DNA from: Lonicera japonica
Lineage: Eukaryota > Streptophyta > Magnoliopsida > Dipsacales > Caprifoliaceae
DNA: 64,000 nt
Assembly (NCBI GenBank): GCA_021464415.1
Contig: CM038469.1
Coordinates: 18,557,901 to 18,621,900, forward strand
Direction: 5' to 3'
The notes below the pieces were generated by a model that saw only the letters and a program-made list of their open reading frames with translations, was not told where the DNA came from and did not search any database. The stretch's first letter is position 1. The number at the start of each line of letters is the position of its first letter. Both the position numbers and the translations under genes were made by a program. This document shows, one piece after another, positions 12,057-24,032 of this stretch.

Positions 12057-12847
12057 TAACAAAACCAATAAGAAAAACATGGCTTTTAGTGTATCACTTT
12101 AACATAAACTAATCAAACCGTTTATAATTAAATAATAATTACCTTAATTATCATTGAACCTTACCGGCTTATGTTTTTTTTCTCTTATATTGTAAATCAA
12201 TGACTGCAAAATAAATTGATGGAACTTATGATTTTATTTATTTAAGACAATTCATGTGTATTTATAAATAGCAACAAGCGGTTCATATGGATGGAAATAG
12301 TAAAAAAAATATCCGAAAAGAGAAAATAATAAGAGTAAAAAATATAATTATGGGAAATAAAAAAATGAAAAACTAATCAATTCTTTTCTTGTAAAATAAA
12401 ACTATTGTCGTCTAGAATTGAGCACATATTGACGCGAGTGGTTGGGGGACGTTCCGAATTTGAATCATGACAAGTATAAAAAAATTGTAACCAACAATAA
12501 GCTCAAATCCATAGGTGATGATTAATCTTGTATTTAATGTAATGTAAACATCTCGTAAGAAAATAATTTAAAAAATAAATAAATTCATTATTAAATTTTA
12601 TAGCATGTATAAATATTAAACAAGTGTGAGCAATCCACATATATACTACCACAATCAAATTACATAGTTGGTTCCGTTAAGTATTCTACACGGGCAACCC
12701 ATACCTATTTAAGCCCAAAAGATTATTAGCATTTTAATATTTTTCTCGAAAAACCTCTATTTGTATAATTTTTTTTTAGTCAAATAAATAACTTTTACTC
12801 GTATAGCTATTTTTTTTTTACCATATACAATATAATTTTATTCTAAT
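12057..12847. other. AT-rich DNA, no gene seen
   Basis: About 0.8 kb of AT-rich sequence with short poly-A and poly-T runs. No ORF, RNA gene or terminal repeat that I can support. Confidence 0.5.
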
Positions 12848-14065
12848 ATGTGGGATCGAGAATTATTTTATTTGGGTCTGCGTTGGCACATTGGTGATGG
12901 AAAGTTCGTGCATATTGTTTATGATCCTTGGTTACCTACTTCAAAATTGTTTCGTCCTATTTCATTGAGGCTCCAAGACGGCCTTGTTATGGTGAGAGAT
13001 TTACTAATGCCTAATGGATCTTGGAATGTGGGCTTCGAGATAAAATTTGGTGGTACCAGTAGTTCTGAAAATCAAATGGAGTCTTATTGGAAAAGCTTAT
13101 GGGGTACAAACTACCGCATAAGATATTGATATTTGTTTGGAGGGTTATTCATTCAGCCATCCCAATTGGTGCATGCTTAGCGCGTAGAGGGATTCCAGTT
13201 TTAAGTCGGTGTGAGCGATGTAACAAAGGGCTGTTGGAGGACTTGAATCATGTTTTTTTTCAGGTGTTCTAAGGCAGTGGAGGTTTGGAAGAACTCAACT
13301 CTACATGAGTGCGTTGAAAATATGATTTTTCCTAGTATATAGGATGATATTGTGCACTTTTGGAAATTCAAAAGGGGCTTTCTTTAAATTGTTTATTATT
13401 ACGTGTTGTTTTTTATGGTGGGATAAGAACCAATGGAAGTTTGAACCTATTCATTTAAAGACTTCGCTTGTAACCTTCAAAGACGTTGCATTCCTCTCTA
13501 GTGTTGAAGAATTACAAACTTAATTGAATGTCGAACAAAGAAGTTAAGCCGTTAGGTGGTTCATGCCAAGGTATCCATGGCGCCATATCAATGTGGATGT
13601 TGCTACTCCAAATGATGTTGCGAGTCGAGGTATTGGAATGGTTGGTCGAGGCAATGATGGTTCTATTTTTGTAGATATGGCTAGAAGACTTAATTGGTGC
13701 TTTCTCATTGAAATTGCAAAGTCATTAGCTATTCTTTATGCAGTGAGAGAAACTTCTTCTCGGGGTCTCTCTTCGGTGGAGTTCGAAAGCAATGCTCAAA
13801 GGGTGGTTAGTTTAATTAATTCAAAGGAGATTTTATTAAATGAGTTAGGTTCTATTATGGAGTTTATAAGACTTGAGAGCAGGGGAAAGAATTTTGTGTT
13901 CATTTGTTCTCCTCGGTCCGAAAATTCAGTAGCCTATGAATAGCTAAGTTTGCTATTTCCATTACTGATTTGGAAATCTGGAAGTCCTTGTTCCCTAAAT
14001 AATTGATTTCCTTAAGAGATAATGATATATCGTGATTTTCTTGTCTTCTCATAAAACAAAAAAAA
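12848..14065 (+). pseudogene. 3' end of a LINE: zf-RVT region plus RNase H
   Basis: The frames at 12848-13129 and 13087-13272 together read LRWHIGDGKFVHIVYDPWLP, then WKSLWG..LPHKILIFVWR and a CERCNKG...NHVFF zinc-binding motif, the signature C-terminal region of plant LINE ORF2. The next frame (13563-13943) reads HINVDVA and SRGIGMVGR...IFVDMARRL, the RVT_3-type RNase H seen in some plant LINEs. Frames are shifted between and within domains, and the 5' end with endonuclease and reverse transcriptase is missing, as in 5'-truncated LINE insertions. A short A-rich run at 14047-14063 may be the tail. Confidence 0.75.
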
Positions 14066-14087
14066 ATTGTCATCGGAATTGTCTCTA

Positions 14088-14430
14088 GGGGGTGTATTCA
14101 ATTTAGATTTTACATGATTTTTTTGGATTTTGAAAGTTCATGGGTATTCAATTGAGATTTTATAAAGTCTTTTAAAATTTTATGATATTCAATTGGGATT
14201 TTAAAAAGTCTTTTAAAATCTTGCGCTATTCAATTAGGATTAAAAATAGTCTTTTAAAATCTTGTGGCATTTAATTAGGATTAAAAATGGTCTTTTAAAA
14301 TCTTGTGGCATTCAGTTAGGATTAAAATAGCCTTTTAAAATCTTGTAGCATTCAATTAGGATTAAAAATAGTCTTTTAAAATCTTATGGAATTAAAAACT
14401 GAATAAACTTTGAAAGATTTTATAAATTGA
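14088..14430. repeat. MITE-like repeat with tandem subunits
   Basis: Starts GGGGGTGTATTCAATTTAG and then repeats, about five times at roughly 60-bp steps, a unit containing GTCTTTTAAAATCTT and ATTCAATTAGGATTAAAAA. A diverged relative in opposite orientation ends near 41160 (TTTTAAAAGTTGAATTGAGT). No matching inverted end was found on the right, so class and limits are uncertain. Confidence 0.45.
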
Positions 14431-15214
14431 TAGTTTTTGATGGATTTAAGAGTATTTTTATGAATAACAAATCTTCTCTTCATGTGGAAGATTTCACAAG
14501 AATTTCCCTTCCATCTTTCTCCTAAATTCTAGGTATTATTTCTTCTCTGTCTCTAAGGGGAATGACCCATAACTACATCCCAGCCCATTTTTTGCCCCAC
14601 AAACTCCTACACAGTTCAAAATTTACCACTAACTCATTTTCACCCATCTCTTATGAGATATCCCTAGATATTCCCCTTATTTACACTTGGTGCCATTACT
14701 CAGCAAATAGTCACTTTTCAAAAAAATACTCCCCACTCTCCCCACCGCCTCGCCACTACCGCCATTTTCAGAGCTCACGATTCACAACGAAGCTCTCTTT
14801 CTCTCTAACTCACTCTATTAAACACAAAAATACATCATCTTCGTCATATTTTTCGCTTATTCCATCTATGTTAGTTTAACTCTCACTCTCTTTCTCTCGT
14901 TCTACTTTTATCATGTTATGTTTCATACATTTTTGTTAGAGTACGTTAATATCAATCAAAAACTGATTTTCATCAGCAAGAAAATGATCGAACTATTTAT
15001 TTGTTGAAAGCATGGCGCGATTGTGAGTAAATTTTGAAATTTAGGGTTTACACAGAACCTTATATATCTATTTATGTGTGTAATTTTTGCATAGTAGCTT
15101 ACATTGAGATGCAGTTGTCATTCATTGTTGATTGATACAACATTAATAAAAACTAGGGTTTTTAAAATGAAAATTATGTTGATTCAAGGCAGATTTCCCT
15201 CTTGCAATCTTGTT

Positions 15215-16315
15215 TAATACGCAGTAATCGTGATTACTGGCCGGTAATTGATCAAAAAATTGAGCAAACCGTTAAGTTGCAAAAAGTTTGAAAACACACA
15301 TTATTATCCAGTAATCTTGATTATTGACACCAGTAATGTTCAAGAAATAATAAAGCCATATGGTGGATTACTGCCCCCCACAAATCATGGTTACTGTGGA
15401 TTCATGGCATAAATAATGTAGGCTTATTGTGTATTACTAACCTGTAATCTTGATTATTGACCCAAGTCATCATAGTTACTTGCCAGTAATCATCATTACT
15501 TATAATCTTGCTTGTCTCTTTAGTAAACATGTTTATTTTACTGAAAACCAGTTGTGGGTATGCTAATGAATGTTGTTTATCTTTACAATGGATTAAATGG
15601 CAGAAAATATATTCTTTGATAACGAAATATTCTAGGCTTAGTGTGGATTACTAACCCCACTAATTTTGTGCCTTACTAAACACTTATAATCTGGATTATT
15701 GACCTGTAATTAGTTTTTTGCTTTTGTTGGGCTGCGAGGATTACTCCCCCAGGGAATTTATTCCTTTTTGTTCATTTGCAATAGATTACTGGCCCCATTA
15801 GTCTATTCCTTTTTAGTGTTATGCAATGGATTACAACCCTTGGTAATTTATTCTTTTTCGTTGTGATACAATGGATTATTGGCCCTGGTAAGTGGGATTA
15901 TTGCCTCAAATAATCCTGATTATCACCCCCGGTAATCGTGCCATATATCAACAATTGCCAAAATAAACAATCAAATCGATCTGTGAATTTTGTTTTGTTA
16001 TCAGACATGATTTTGATATATGGATTACTGCCCCCAGTAATTTTCTGTTTTTCGGTTATCTGAGAAATTACTGCTACAAGAAATTTTTGGAATTGCCTTG
16101 TTTCAAATATGGTAAATAACAACCAAAAATTCAAAATAATAAAAGAAGTTAGTTACGTGATATGCTTCCTGGAAACAAATACAAACTGGAAAAATAATTC
16201 AACTAGTTTAAAGTGAAAGATTAACAACAACGACAAAATTAATCTTGATTACCACCGGTAGTAATCTTGATTACTGCCTTCAGTAATTCTGATTGCCACC
16301 CTCGGTAATCTAACT
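15215..16315. repeat. Left array of GTAATC/GATTAC dyads in the MULE
   Basis: Many copies of CAGTAATC-nn-GATTACTG and of ATTACTG-n(4-6)-CAGTAAT are scattered at roughly 30-100-bp intervals, for example at 15222-15241, 15310-15325, 15925-15935, 16020-16040 and 16240-16290. The same motifs recur on the other side of the transposase. Confidence 0.75.
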
Positions 16316-16351
16316 TATACCAACGAATACAATCCAATTGACCTGATGATG

Positions 16352-18511
16352 TTAATCAATAGCTTCTGTGCAAATAAGCCTATTATGGCTGCCCTTCTTA
16401 TGACAGCGGCAGCAAGTAATTGGCTTCTTCTCATACTCTTCGCTTGACTTCATCCTCTTACTCCTACGCCTACCCAGTGGCCTCATTGCAATGTTTGGAA
16501 AAATGTAGCCGACTATAACCTCTGAGGTAGTCTCATCCACATTGCTTACTGGATGAATAGGAAAACTGTAAGACTTCCTAAATGAATCGGCATAAAATAC
16601 GTAGTCAATGAAATTATAAACATCCCCGTTTAGATATTTATGTATAGTAACAAGAGCATGAGGACAAGGGAAGCAGTTGATCTGCCATTTAAAGTAAGAA
16701 CATGTGTGCGCATTCAGGTCCACTAAATATGAAAATTCAGATCTTACCTCATACACACTAAGGGAGGAATTATGAACACTAAATCTACGAGACTTATTCA
16801 TCTCTATTTCCAGATTTTACTCCATTTTCGGTGTGAGTTTGGTTGTCCACAACACAAATTTGGCTCTTCTCTTAGAATTCATCTATATTTGTTTTACCCT
16901 CGTATGTTTCAGCAGACAATATACTGGCATTAAACGCTCAACGCTAATCCAACTATTAAATAACTCAACGATGCCATTCGTCACTACCCCATAATGGCAT
17001 CCCTTGAAAAATGCACAGCACCAATGTTCAACCGGAATTTCAAAAAGAAATGAATCAATAATCTCAGCATGACCATCCTCTCTTAACAATCTAAGGTTAA
17101 ACCTGTCCTTTCGCTAGAAGAGTATGCTAGCTTAAAGAAACAAGTCCTGGTCTTGTTAAGAGTAAAAGAATTACCTTAACCCACATACCTCTTAGCAAGG
17201 TTAAACGTTAAATGCTTGTAACAATACAAATGAGGATTATTGGGGAAGACTTTGTCGAAGGCATTCAACTGTCCAACACCAAGATTGCTAATGAACGTGA
17301 TGACTCTTCGTTGACGTTCAAGCATATTCCTTAAGTTCCAGAAAAAGAAGTACCAATTATCTTCACTTTCAGAATCACACACACACACAAATGGCAAGTG
17401 GAAACATGCCTGCACAAATCAAAACATTGATGAAAAAATGTCAAATTCCTAGTGTAGGTAATTATTATTATTAGGTGCAGTAATTTACCTTTTTTCCCAT
17501 TTCTTCTTGTTGCAACAAGCATTTGACTCTTGTACACACTTTTACCAAAAGTCTCATCAACATATAGCACAGGGAGATAGAACTCGAACCCATTGACGCA
17601 ACATTCGTAAGTAAAAATAGCTTCTTAAACTGATTTGTGGATGGATCAATTTCAAGCTCAAAAAAGACCTCAGATTTGTCTCCAACACAGTTTCCTCGTA
17701 CCAAGTTAACTTGTTAAAAGAATTAGCATCGTTACCGCAGAGCCTATCCCTTGCCTTCTCCTTTGCCTTCAAGGCAACCTTGTAGGTGATATTGAATCCG
17801 TAAGTACACTTGAATTTGCTTATTATTTCATTCAGTCGCATCGACATGTTATACATAATGTCTACCTCAATAAAGTGAGATACCACATTGGAGTCCAACG
17901 GCGAATACTTTTGTCTGCGAATGACACCTATGCAGGTGTGCACAATATCCATCTCGTTAATATATAAGAATCCATTGCACGGAGATGCAGGACCTTTGAT
18001 GTACCAGTTGCACTTTTCTTTACCCTCATCTCTTCCAACATTCTCACATATGGCATGGATGTGAACGCCATTATTCATGTGTAAAGCGTACTTAAAACCA
18101 ATTGCCATGGCATACATTTTCAGTTTCTCTCAAAATTCAGCTACACGACCACTAACCTTTTGACTAATTTACTCAATATAATGACACAACTTATCAAATA
18201 AAAAGGGCTTCTCAAGTTCAAACCTGTACGATATGCCCAAAACCTTCTTCCTTGCCGGAGCAGCTATCATGCCCGGAACTAGTGGTTGTTATGCTTAAGT
18301 TTCCATTATCTTTTAAAACTGAAATCTTAACGTGATTTAGTTTATATATCTTGGCCCCAAAAGAAAGCATCTGAAAGTCGACTTCACTATCTAAAAAGCA
18401 CACATCACAACCTAGCAGTGAGTATTTTAGCTGAATGATCTCATTTCGACGAAATTTATATCGACGACATAATTCCTCGCACAACAAACTATATCTCATA
18501 ATAGAATTCAA
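16352..18511 (-). pseudogene. MULE (MuDR-type) transposase, frame-broken
   Basis: From 18511 downward the minus strand gives an N-terminal domain, then a DNA-binding region with CNWYIKGPAS...FLYINEMDIVHTC. Next comes VALKAKEKARDRLCG, then the DDE core start LYVDETFGKSVYKSQMLVATRRNG at about 17570-17490, and PFVCVCDSESEDNWYFFFWNL with FISNLGVGQLNAFDKVFPN and CYKHLTFNLAKRY. After that IPVEHWCCAFFKGCHYGVVTNGIVELFNSWI, and last a SWIM zinc finger (CSYFKWQINCFPCPHALV) with a C-terminal CCRCHKKGSHNRLIC knuckle. A likely intron lies at 17410-17488 (GTAAAT to GTGCAG on the minus). Frame changes elsewhere may be introns or damage; I could not join the whole protein, hence pseudogene. Confidence 0.75.
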
Positions 18512-18594
18512 TGGAAAGAAGAAACCCTGGCCATTCCAATTAATTATAACAAGCAGGGATGATTCACCATTACTATAAAAAAATCGATCATAAG

Positions 18595-18935
18595 AAAATG
18601 ATTACCACCAAGTCATTGGTAAATAACGATAGTAATCAGGATTACTGGGGGCAGTAATGTGATTATCTCTTAGTAATCGGCATTACTGCCCCCAGTAATC
18701 CTGATTACCACCTAGTAGTTGGTTCTCAATGCCATGTAACAAGACTACTCGTACCAGTAATCTAGATTACAACCCAGTAATCTAAATTACCACTAACTAA
18801 TTAGTATTCGGTGCCAGTAATTATGATTACTATAACCTGAGAAGCTGATTACCACTTTCTAATCTAGATTACCACTCAGTTAACCGTATTCAATAATGCT
18901 AAACTGAATTACTAGACCCAGTATTCTAATTACCA
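18595..18935. repeat. Right array of GTAATC/GATTAC dyads in the MULE
   Basis: Same motif family as the left array: GTAATCAGGATTACTG, ATTACTGCCCCCAGTAAT, GTAATCCTGATTAC, GTAATCTAGATTAC, packed within about 340 bp just upstream of the transposase on its strand. Confidence 0.75.
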
Positions 18936-19937
18936 CCCATTCGTAGAATATCCAATTCAATCAAAACCTAACTAGTGCCAAAAATAAATCAAAAATTGAC
19001 ATATAAAACAATAAGCATGAAAAAAGATGATCTCAAAAATTAAACAGATATAACAATGAAGCTCCATTATCGTCCATCTCGCAAATCCAAAATACAGAAG
19101 ATCAAAATGCAAAAAATGGAACGAGATAAAGATGAAGCTTAATAATCATTCACAAAATAGGAACCATGCCGTTTACGACTAAGCCAGAGATGATGATCTT
19201 CTTCGCAATGGAGACGATGCCTACATATAAAGATCCTGTTCGCAATGGAGATGGTGATCATGAATAACCATAAACCATACAGATCTTCCTTTCGTTTTAA
19301 AATCCGCCGCAGATACAATCGAGCTCACCAGAGAATGGCAACTCTTACTCCCTTTTTAAAAATTCGCCGCATATAGAATTCCTCATTCGTGATGAGCACG
19401 AATGGGAATTCAAATTAAAGATCCTCTTTACCTAAGAAGGTAAAATCATAATGAATATTTGAAATATACAAGACATGTGTTATTTAGAAAAGGAAAGGCA
19501 ATTGTTGTAGTTAATGGTCAAATATATAAGTACTAAGAGTTCATGGGTAAAGGGAGGTTAAAGAGTGTATTTATGGGTCATTTTTCCTTGTCTCTATAAT
19601 ATCTTATGTGTTATTTTTTCTTCGTCTTTATAATCTATGTAAAGCCCCCACTCCGTTCAATATATCTAAAGCCTCTTTTTTCTATATTGCTACTTTCAAA
19701 GTTGTAATTATACAATTAATCATATTCTTCTGAAACTATAGAGATGTAACCCCCTTAATTTTTTCTCCTCTTTATGAATTTTTTTAAAAAGAAAAAGAAA
19801 ATTGAATAGAAAGGGCAAAAGAAGTCAATCTGTTGGGTTTTAGACTCGATCTGAACTGTTTGTAATGGATTTATAATTTGCTTATTACTTTAAAGTCATA
19901 ATCAAAATTCTTTTATTATTTATCCTTTGATATTTAA

Positions 19938-20065
19938 AAGATTGAAGACTTATGGAATGTCCTTGAGGAGGAATCTGGTGAACTAGTGAACAAGCTAATG
20001 AATTCATGGACAAAGCAGAAAGGTTATCCCCTAAACTTAAAGATCAGAAACTGGAGTTTGAGCAG
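19938..20065 (+). pseudogene. Exon fragment resembling aminopeptidase M1
   Basis: The translation runs KIEDLWNVLEEESGELVNKL then MNSWTKQKGYP, and, after a loss of about 10 bases, KLKDQKLEFEQ in a second frame, directly followed by GTTTTC, a possible splice donor. The plant M1-family puromycin-sensitive-type aminopeptidase has this order (EDLW..LEE.SGEPVN.LM.SWTKQKGYP, then ..KLEFEQ) in its C-terminal part. No neighbouring exon was found, and the frame break rules out function. It lies between the MULE end and the LINE. It may be a relic of a local gene, a captured exon or part of an unrecognised transposon. Confidence 0.65.
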
Positions 20066-20315
20066 GTTTTCTCATGACTCACCTGCATTTTTATTTTTCC
20101 ATCTTGATCAATGGGGATTTTTTATGTGAATCCTTGACTAGAAAAAAAATACTGACCTGTATGCCATGAACGGAATTCCTTAGGGTGTGTTTGGGTATAG
20201 TATACTAAAATTATGTAGAATTTTATGGCTGGCTTAATTTGTGAAAGAAACTAGTAGCTTAGCTAATCCCATAAAGTGTTACTGCCTATATTGTACATAG
20301 TTTGTTAGAAAGAAA

Positions 20316-22291
20316 ATGGTTCCAATGGCTAAAAGGAGAGTCATAGAGCAAGTTCCAATGGAAGTTAAAAAGACTTTTCAGCAATCTCTGAAGGGAGTTG
20401 ATCCATCTTTCCAATGTGGATCTCAAAAAGACAACTCATCGCCGAGCAATGTTAATGAGCAGTTCTTCTGGAGGTTCAACGATAGTAAGAGGAGAAAAGT
20501 TTCAAAAGGAAGATTTGAGCAATATTCATGGAGGTTTAAGGATGGGGTAAGGTGTTTCCGACTAGAACATAAGACTTTCAGCATCAGACTATCAAACATA
20601 GGCGATTCACTTATCATTGTGGAGGTGTCGAAATCTAAGAGCTTCACCCTCAACTTGGATCTTAGAAGCATTGCATGGTTTTTGAAGTGCCTAAAACAAG
20701 CGAGGTTGAATGTAGAGGGAAACACCTTTTCAGTAAGATTAAAACGAGACAATCTCTATATTGGATACAACATGTAGAGAATACAAATAGAGAATTCTTG
20801 AAACTATAAACCCTCTGCAAAGGGAGTATGGTTAGACTTATGATTTTTTCGACAGGAGAATAAAGATAGGGGTGGTCGATGTTGGAGTAGGAAATTGTAG
20901 GTTTTATGAACGAGATGGGAAGAGGTACTGCAACAAAGAGAGTCCAAATAAAGCACTCATACATTGAAACGAAAGATGAAGCTATTGAAATGAGGAGAAG
21001 AACATATGCCGACGTAATCAGAAACATGAGGAGCCGAAACATGCAAGATGTCTTGAAGGAAGACAAAAAAGTAACAATGAGATCTTTGTCCTTTAATCGA
21101 GGTGATAGTCTCCATAAAACTAAAAAGCCTGAAGATAGGAACATAAAGAGTAGGAAAGCACCTATGAATCCAAAGTTCCCAGAGCTTAATGTTAATATGA
21201 AGGAAATTCAATGGAAGAAGATAGCGATATGCACAAGAATAAGCCTATGGGACGATTAAGGAAAGATTAGAGATGATATGTTCATGTTTTTCAACATTGA
21301 GACAGTGTTGATGCCTTTTCAACCAGACAAGGCAATTGTATGGTGTAAGAATGAAGAAAATGCGGAGAGGATTACTAGTAAAGGAGCTCTATTCGTCAAT
21401 AATTTCTACTCTATTAAATTGCAAGATGGCAGTGAACAGATAAATATAAACGGTACCAAGAAATTGGCATGCACTGGAGGCTGGATTAAGATAATGGACC
21501 TGCCACTAAAATGGTGGAGAGAGAATATACTAAAAGCTATTGGTGAAGAGTGTGGAGGGCTTCTGGAAATTGACGATAGAACGGCGAATATGGATTAATG
21601 TTTTACAGCTTGTATAAAGGTGATCGGCAAACCAAACGGATTCACTCCAGCGAAGATAGACATCTACAAAGGAGAAGAGGAGTGTACAATTAAACTCCAG
21701 GTCCTATCCAAGCTCGGTACAAGAAAAAAGTTCAGATACAAAATTCCATCTTATGTCGGTGAATTTGAACGTTATTTAATTCCAATAATTGAAGATACAA
21801 GGGAAATTTTTAAGGAAAAAGCACCAAAGCAAGCATGGCAGACTTCGGGGAAGGATGATAATGAAAGTCGGAGTGAAGGCACTGATGAATTGACAAACCC
21901 TAATTCCGGTGATATAGCAGTCAGAGAAGGCCATCAGAACTGGGCTAACAACACCGGAGAAGATGGAAGGTTGGGAATGGTTTTCCCCGCAAACTCTCGC
22001 GTTGGAACACACAACAAATCGTGCCTTGAGATGGGTGATAGATTGGATGTTCCTGATATAATAGCATCTAAGAGAGAAAGCGGCGTGATTATATTTAATA
22101 ATTCAAAATTCTCAGCAATTAATTATGCTTTAAACAGGCCATGTGGAGTAATTAGCATCCAAAGGGTTTTTGAGAGGATAAAAGCATGGATAATGGGCCG
22201 TGGGCCCAATTTGAGAATTAATTATACTAGTAAACAGGTTACCTTGAATAGGGTTGTGGTGCAGGCCAAATTACTAAAAAAGGACAGTTAG
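20316..22291 (+). pseudogene. LINE ORF1 (nucleic-acid-binding, DUF4283-like)
   Basis: Four frames: 20316-20777, then 20906-21259, 21278-21598 and 21620-22291, the last three in one frame split by stops. The first gives a compact domain with CFRLEHKTFSIRLSNIGDSL and SIAWFLKCL. The second has the TYADVIRN motif often found at the N-side of plant LINE ORF1. The third has GWIKIMDLPLKWWRENILKA and GEECGGLLEID, matching the W-x-L-P...I-G-x-x-x-G-x-x-x-x-x-D core of plant LINE and DUF4283 ORF1 proteins. The tail is hydrophilic. It would coat the LINE RNA. It is broken by a frameshift after 20777 and stops at 21257 and 21596. Confidence 0.65.
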
Positions 22292-23232
22292 GAAGGGGAG
22301 AACAATTATTGGATCAGAGGCTCAAGTCTCTTTACTAAAGGTGAGATATTTAGAGCTAATTACTTCCCTTCACAAGAGACGACATCAAACACGGGTAATA
22401 GGAAAACGATCTTGCGGCATGACGATATCGAAGAGACGAATGAAGACTTTATCATGATCAAGAATTTCGACCACTAGCAGCCATCTCTCGTAACTACGAA
22501 TGTAAACGAACAAAATAACAATGAGGGTTTTGCCAACGATGAGCTGGCTCTTGACCGATACACCAATTGTTCGAAAAAAATACCGATTGTGGTTAAGAGT
22601 TAATAGAGCTGAACACAGCGGGTGAGGGCGATTTAATTGATCAAGTAGTAGTGATTGGAGCACTATAGGACTGTCAGAATCTGAGATGGAAGATGACGAT
22701 TCAGAATCGGAGGATAGTGCCACGAAAAATGGAAATTTGATGGTAGAAATAAAGGAATTATTCGAAGAGAAAAATTGTGAAAGCATGACATGACCTATAA
22801 CAATAGTGAGGAACAAAGATGTATGCAGCTCGGGCGTGAATGATGAAATTGGGAGAGTTGGTGATGAGATGAACTCTATAGAGGAACATCGGAACGGAGA
22901 AAGTGGGAGCCATGAGCCTATAAAAGATCTCGAGGGGAGGGTACTGAACTGTATTGATTCCAATAATGGGTACAATATTAATATTCATCAAGGAGACGAA
23001 GAAGAGACAATAGCAATGCAGCATTTATTAGGAGTGATGGGCTTGGCAACAGTACCGCTGGAAAAAATAAAAAGCGGGTTTAAGAAGAAGGAAGAAACAA
23101 AAAAAAAGGTGACATTGCTAACAAAAAATCGTCGTATTTTAGAAAGCGTGAACTAAAGAAGCTGGAGTGTTTAATTGATTATGAGGGGAGAAGAGGTATA
23201 CGCAATGTTTGGAAGGGGAAGCATAATGCCTC
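22292..23232 (+). other. LINE ORF1 tail and ORF1-ORF2 spacer
   Basis: Acidic, broken coding continues (for example SGVNDEIGRVGDEMNSIEEH at 22830-22890) and leads into ORF2. No separate gene is supported. Confidence 0.4.
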
Positions 23233-24032
23233 ATGAAGTTATTAAGTTGGAATGTGAGAGGGGTAAGTAGAAGAGAGAAGAGGAGGGTAATACGGGAGAT
23301 GGTTAATAGGGAGAAGCCAAACATTATGATACTACAAGAGACGAAAAAGGAAGTTGTGGACAACAAACTTGTTAGCAGCTTATGGGGAATTATATTCAAA
23401 GAATGGGCAACGCTGCCATCTTGTGGCAGATTCAGAGGCTACTTATGATATGGGATGTGAGGGTCGTGAGGGGATTAGAAGTAATTATGGATTCTCATAC
23501 TATATCTATTCTAATGCAGCCAGTAGGAAGATGTGAAAATTGGTGGTGCTCTGGTGTTTACGGCCCTTGTAAGCCCAAGGAGAGGAAGGAACCATGGAAA
23601 GAGTTAGGTGGTTTATACGAGCTCTGTGGGGAAAATTGGTGTATTGGAAAAGATTTTAACACAATCCATTTTCCAACAGAGAAATTGAACAGAGGTAGAT
23701 ATACCAGAAGCATGAGGGACTTTGATGAGTTTATAACGTAAACGGGTTTTCGAGATATTGAATTAAAAAATTCTCAATACACTTTGTCTAATTTGAGAGA
23801 TAGATTGGTATGTTCGAGAATCGATAGATTTCTCTTCACAAAAAGATGGGAAGAGTTGCACACATTGGCAAGGCAAGAGGCACTTCTAAGAGTCACATCG
23901 GATCATTGTCTGGTGATTTTAGATACGAATGAATTTAGATGGGGTCCTTCCCCATTTAGATTCGAGAATATGTGGTTGGGGCACGAGGACTTCAACAGGA
24001 ATTTCAAAAAATGGTTGAATATAGATGTTTGA
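23233..24032 (+). pseudogene. LINE ORF2, endonuclease domain
   Basis: Starts MKLLSWNVRGVSRREKRRVI, the usual opening of plant L1 endonucleases, with the LQETK motif at about residue 36. It then shifts frame near 23380-23450 and continues with WWCSGVYGP, WCIGKDFNTI (catalytic GDFN changed to GKDFN) and SRIDRFLFTKRW, ending with the TSDHCLV histidine motif. An in-frame stop lies at about 23739. The endonuclease would nick target DNA for insertion; this copy cannot. Confidence 0.75.

Larger units (their letters stand above)
14557..19588 (-). mobile_element. Mutator-like element (MULE) with TIRs, transposase and 9-bp target duplication
   Basis: Left end GGGGAATGACCCATAACTAC; the right end in reverse complement is AGGAAAAATGACCCATAAAT, sharing AATGACCCATAA. 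The flanks are TGTCTCTAA (14548-14556) and TGTCTCTAT (19589-19597), a 9-bp duplication with one mismatch, as expected for Mutator. The interior encodes a MULE transposase on the minus strand (16352-18511). Dense GTAATC/GATTAC dyads occupy the arms on both sides. The terminal repeats are short and imperfect, so this is probably an old copy. Confidence 0.8.

Noticed and set aside
12420..12475. tRNA-like words (GAGTGGTTGG...TTTGAATC)
   Set aside because: Box spacing and sequence are poor, and no cloverleaf arms pair.
20423..21211. Minus-strand ORFs over the LINE ORF1 region (up to 160 codons)
   Set aside because: They mirror the plus-strand ORF1, have no domain and are shadows.
22385..22975. 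196-codon minus-strand ORF
   Set aside because: It lies opposite the acidic ORF1 tail and spacer of the LINE; Ser/Leu-rich composition fits an antisense shadow.
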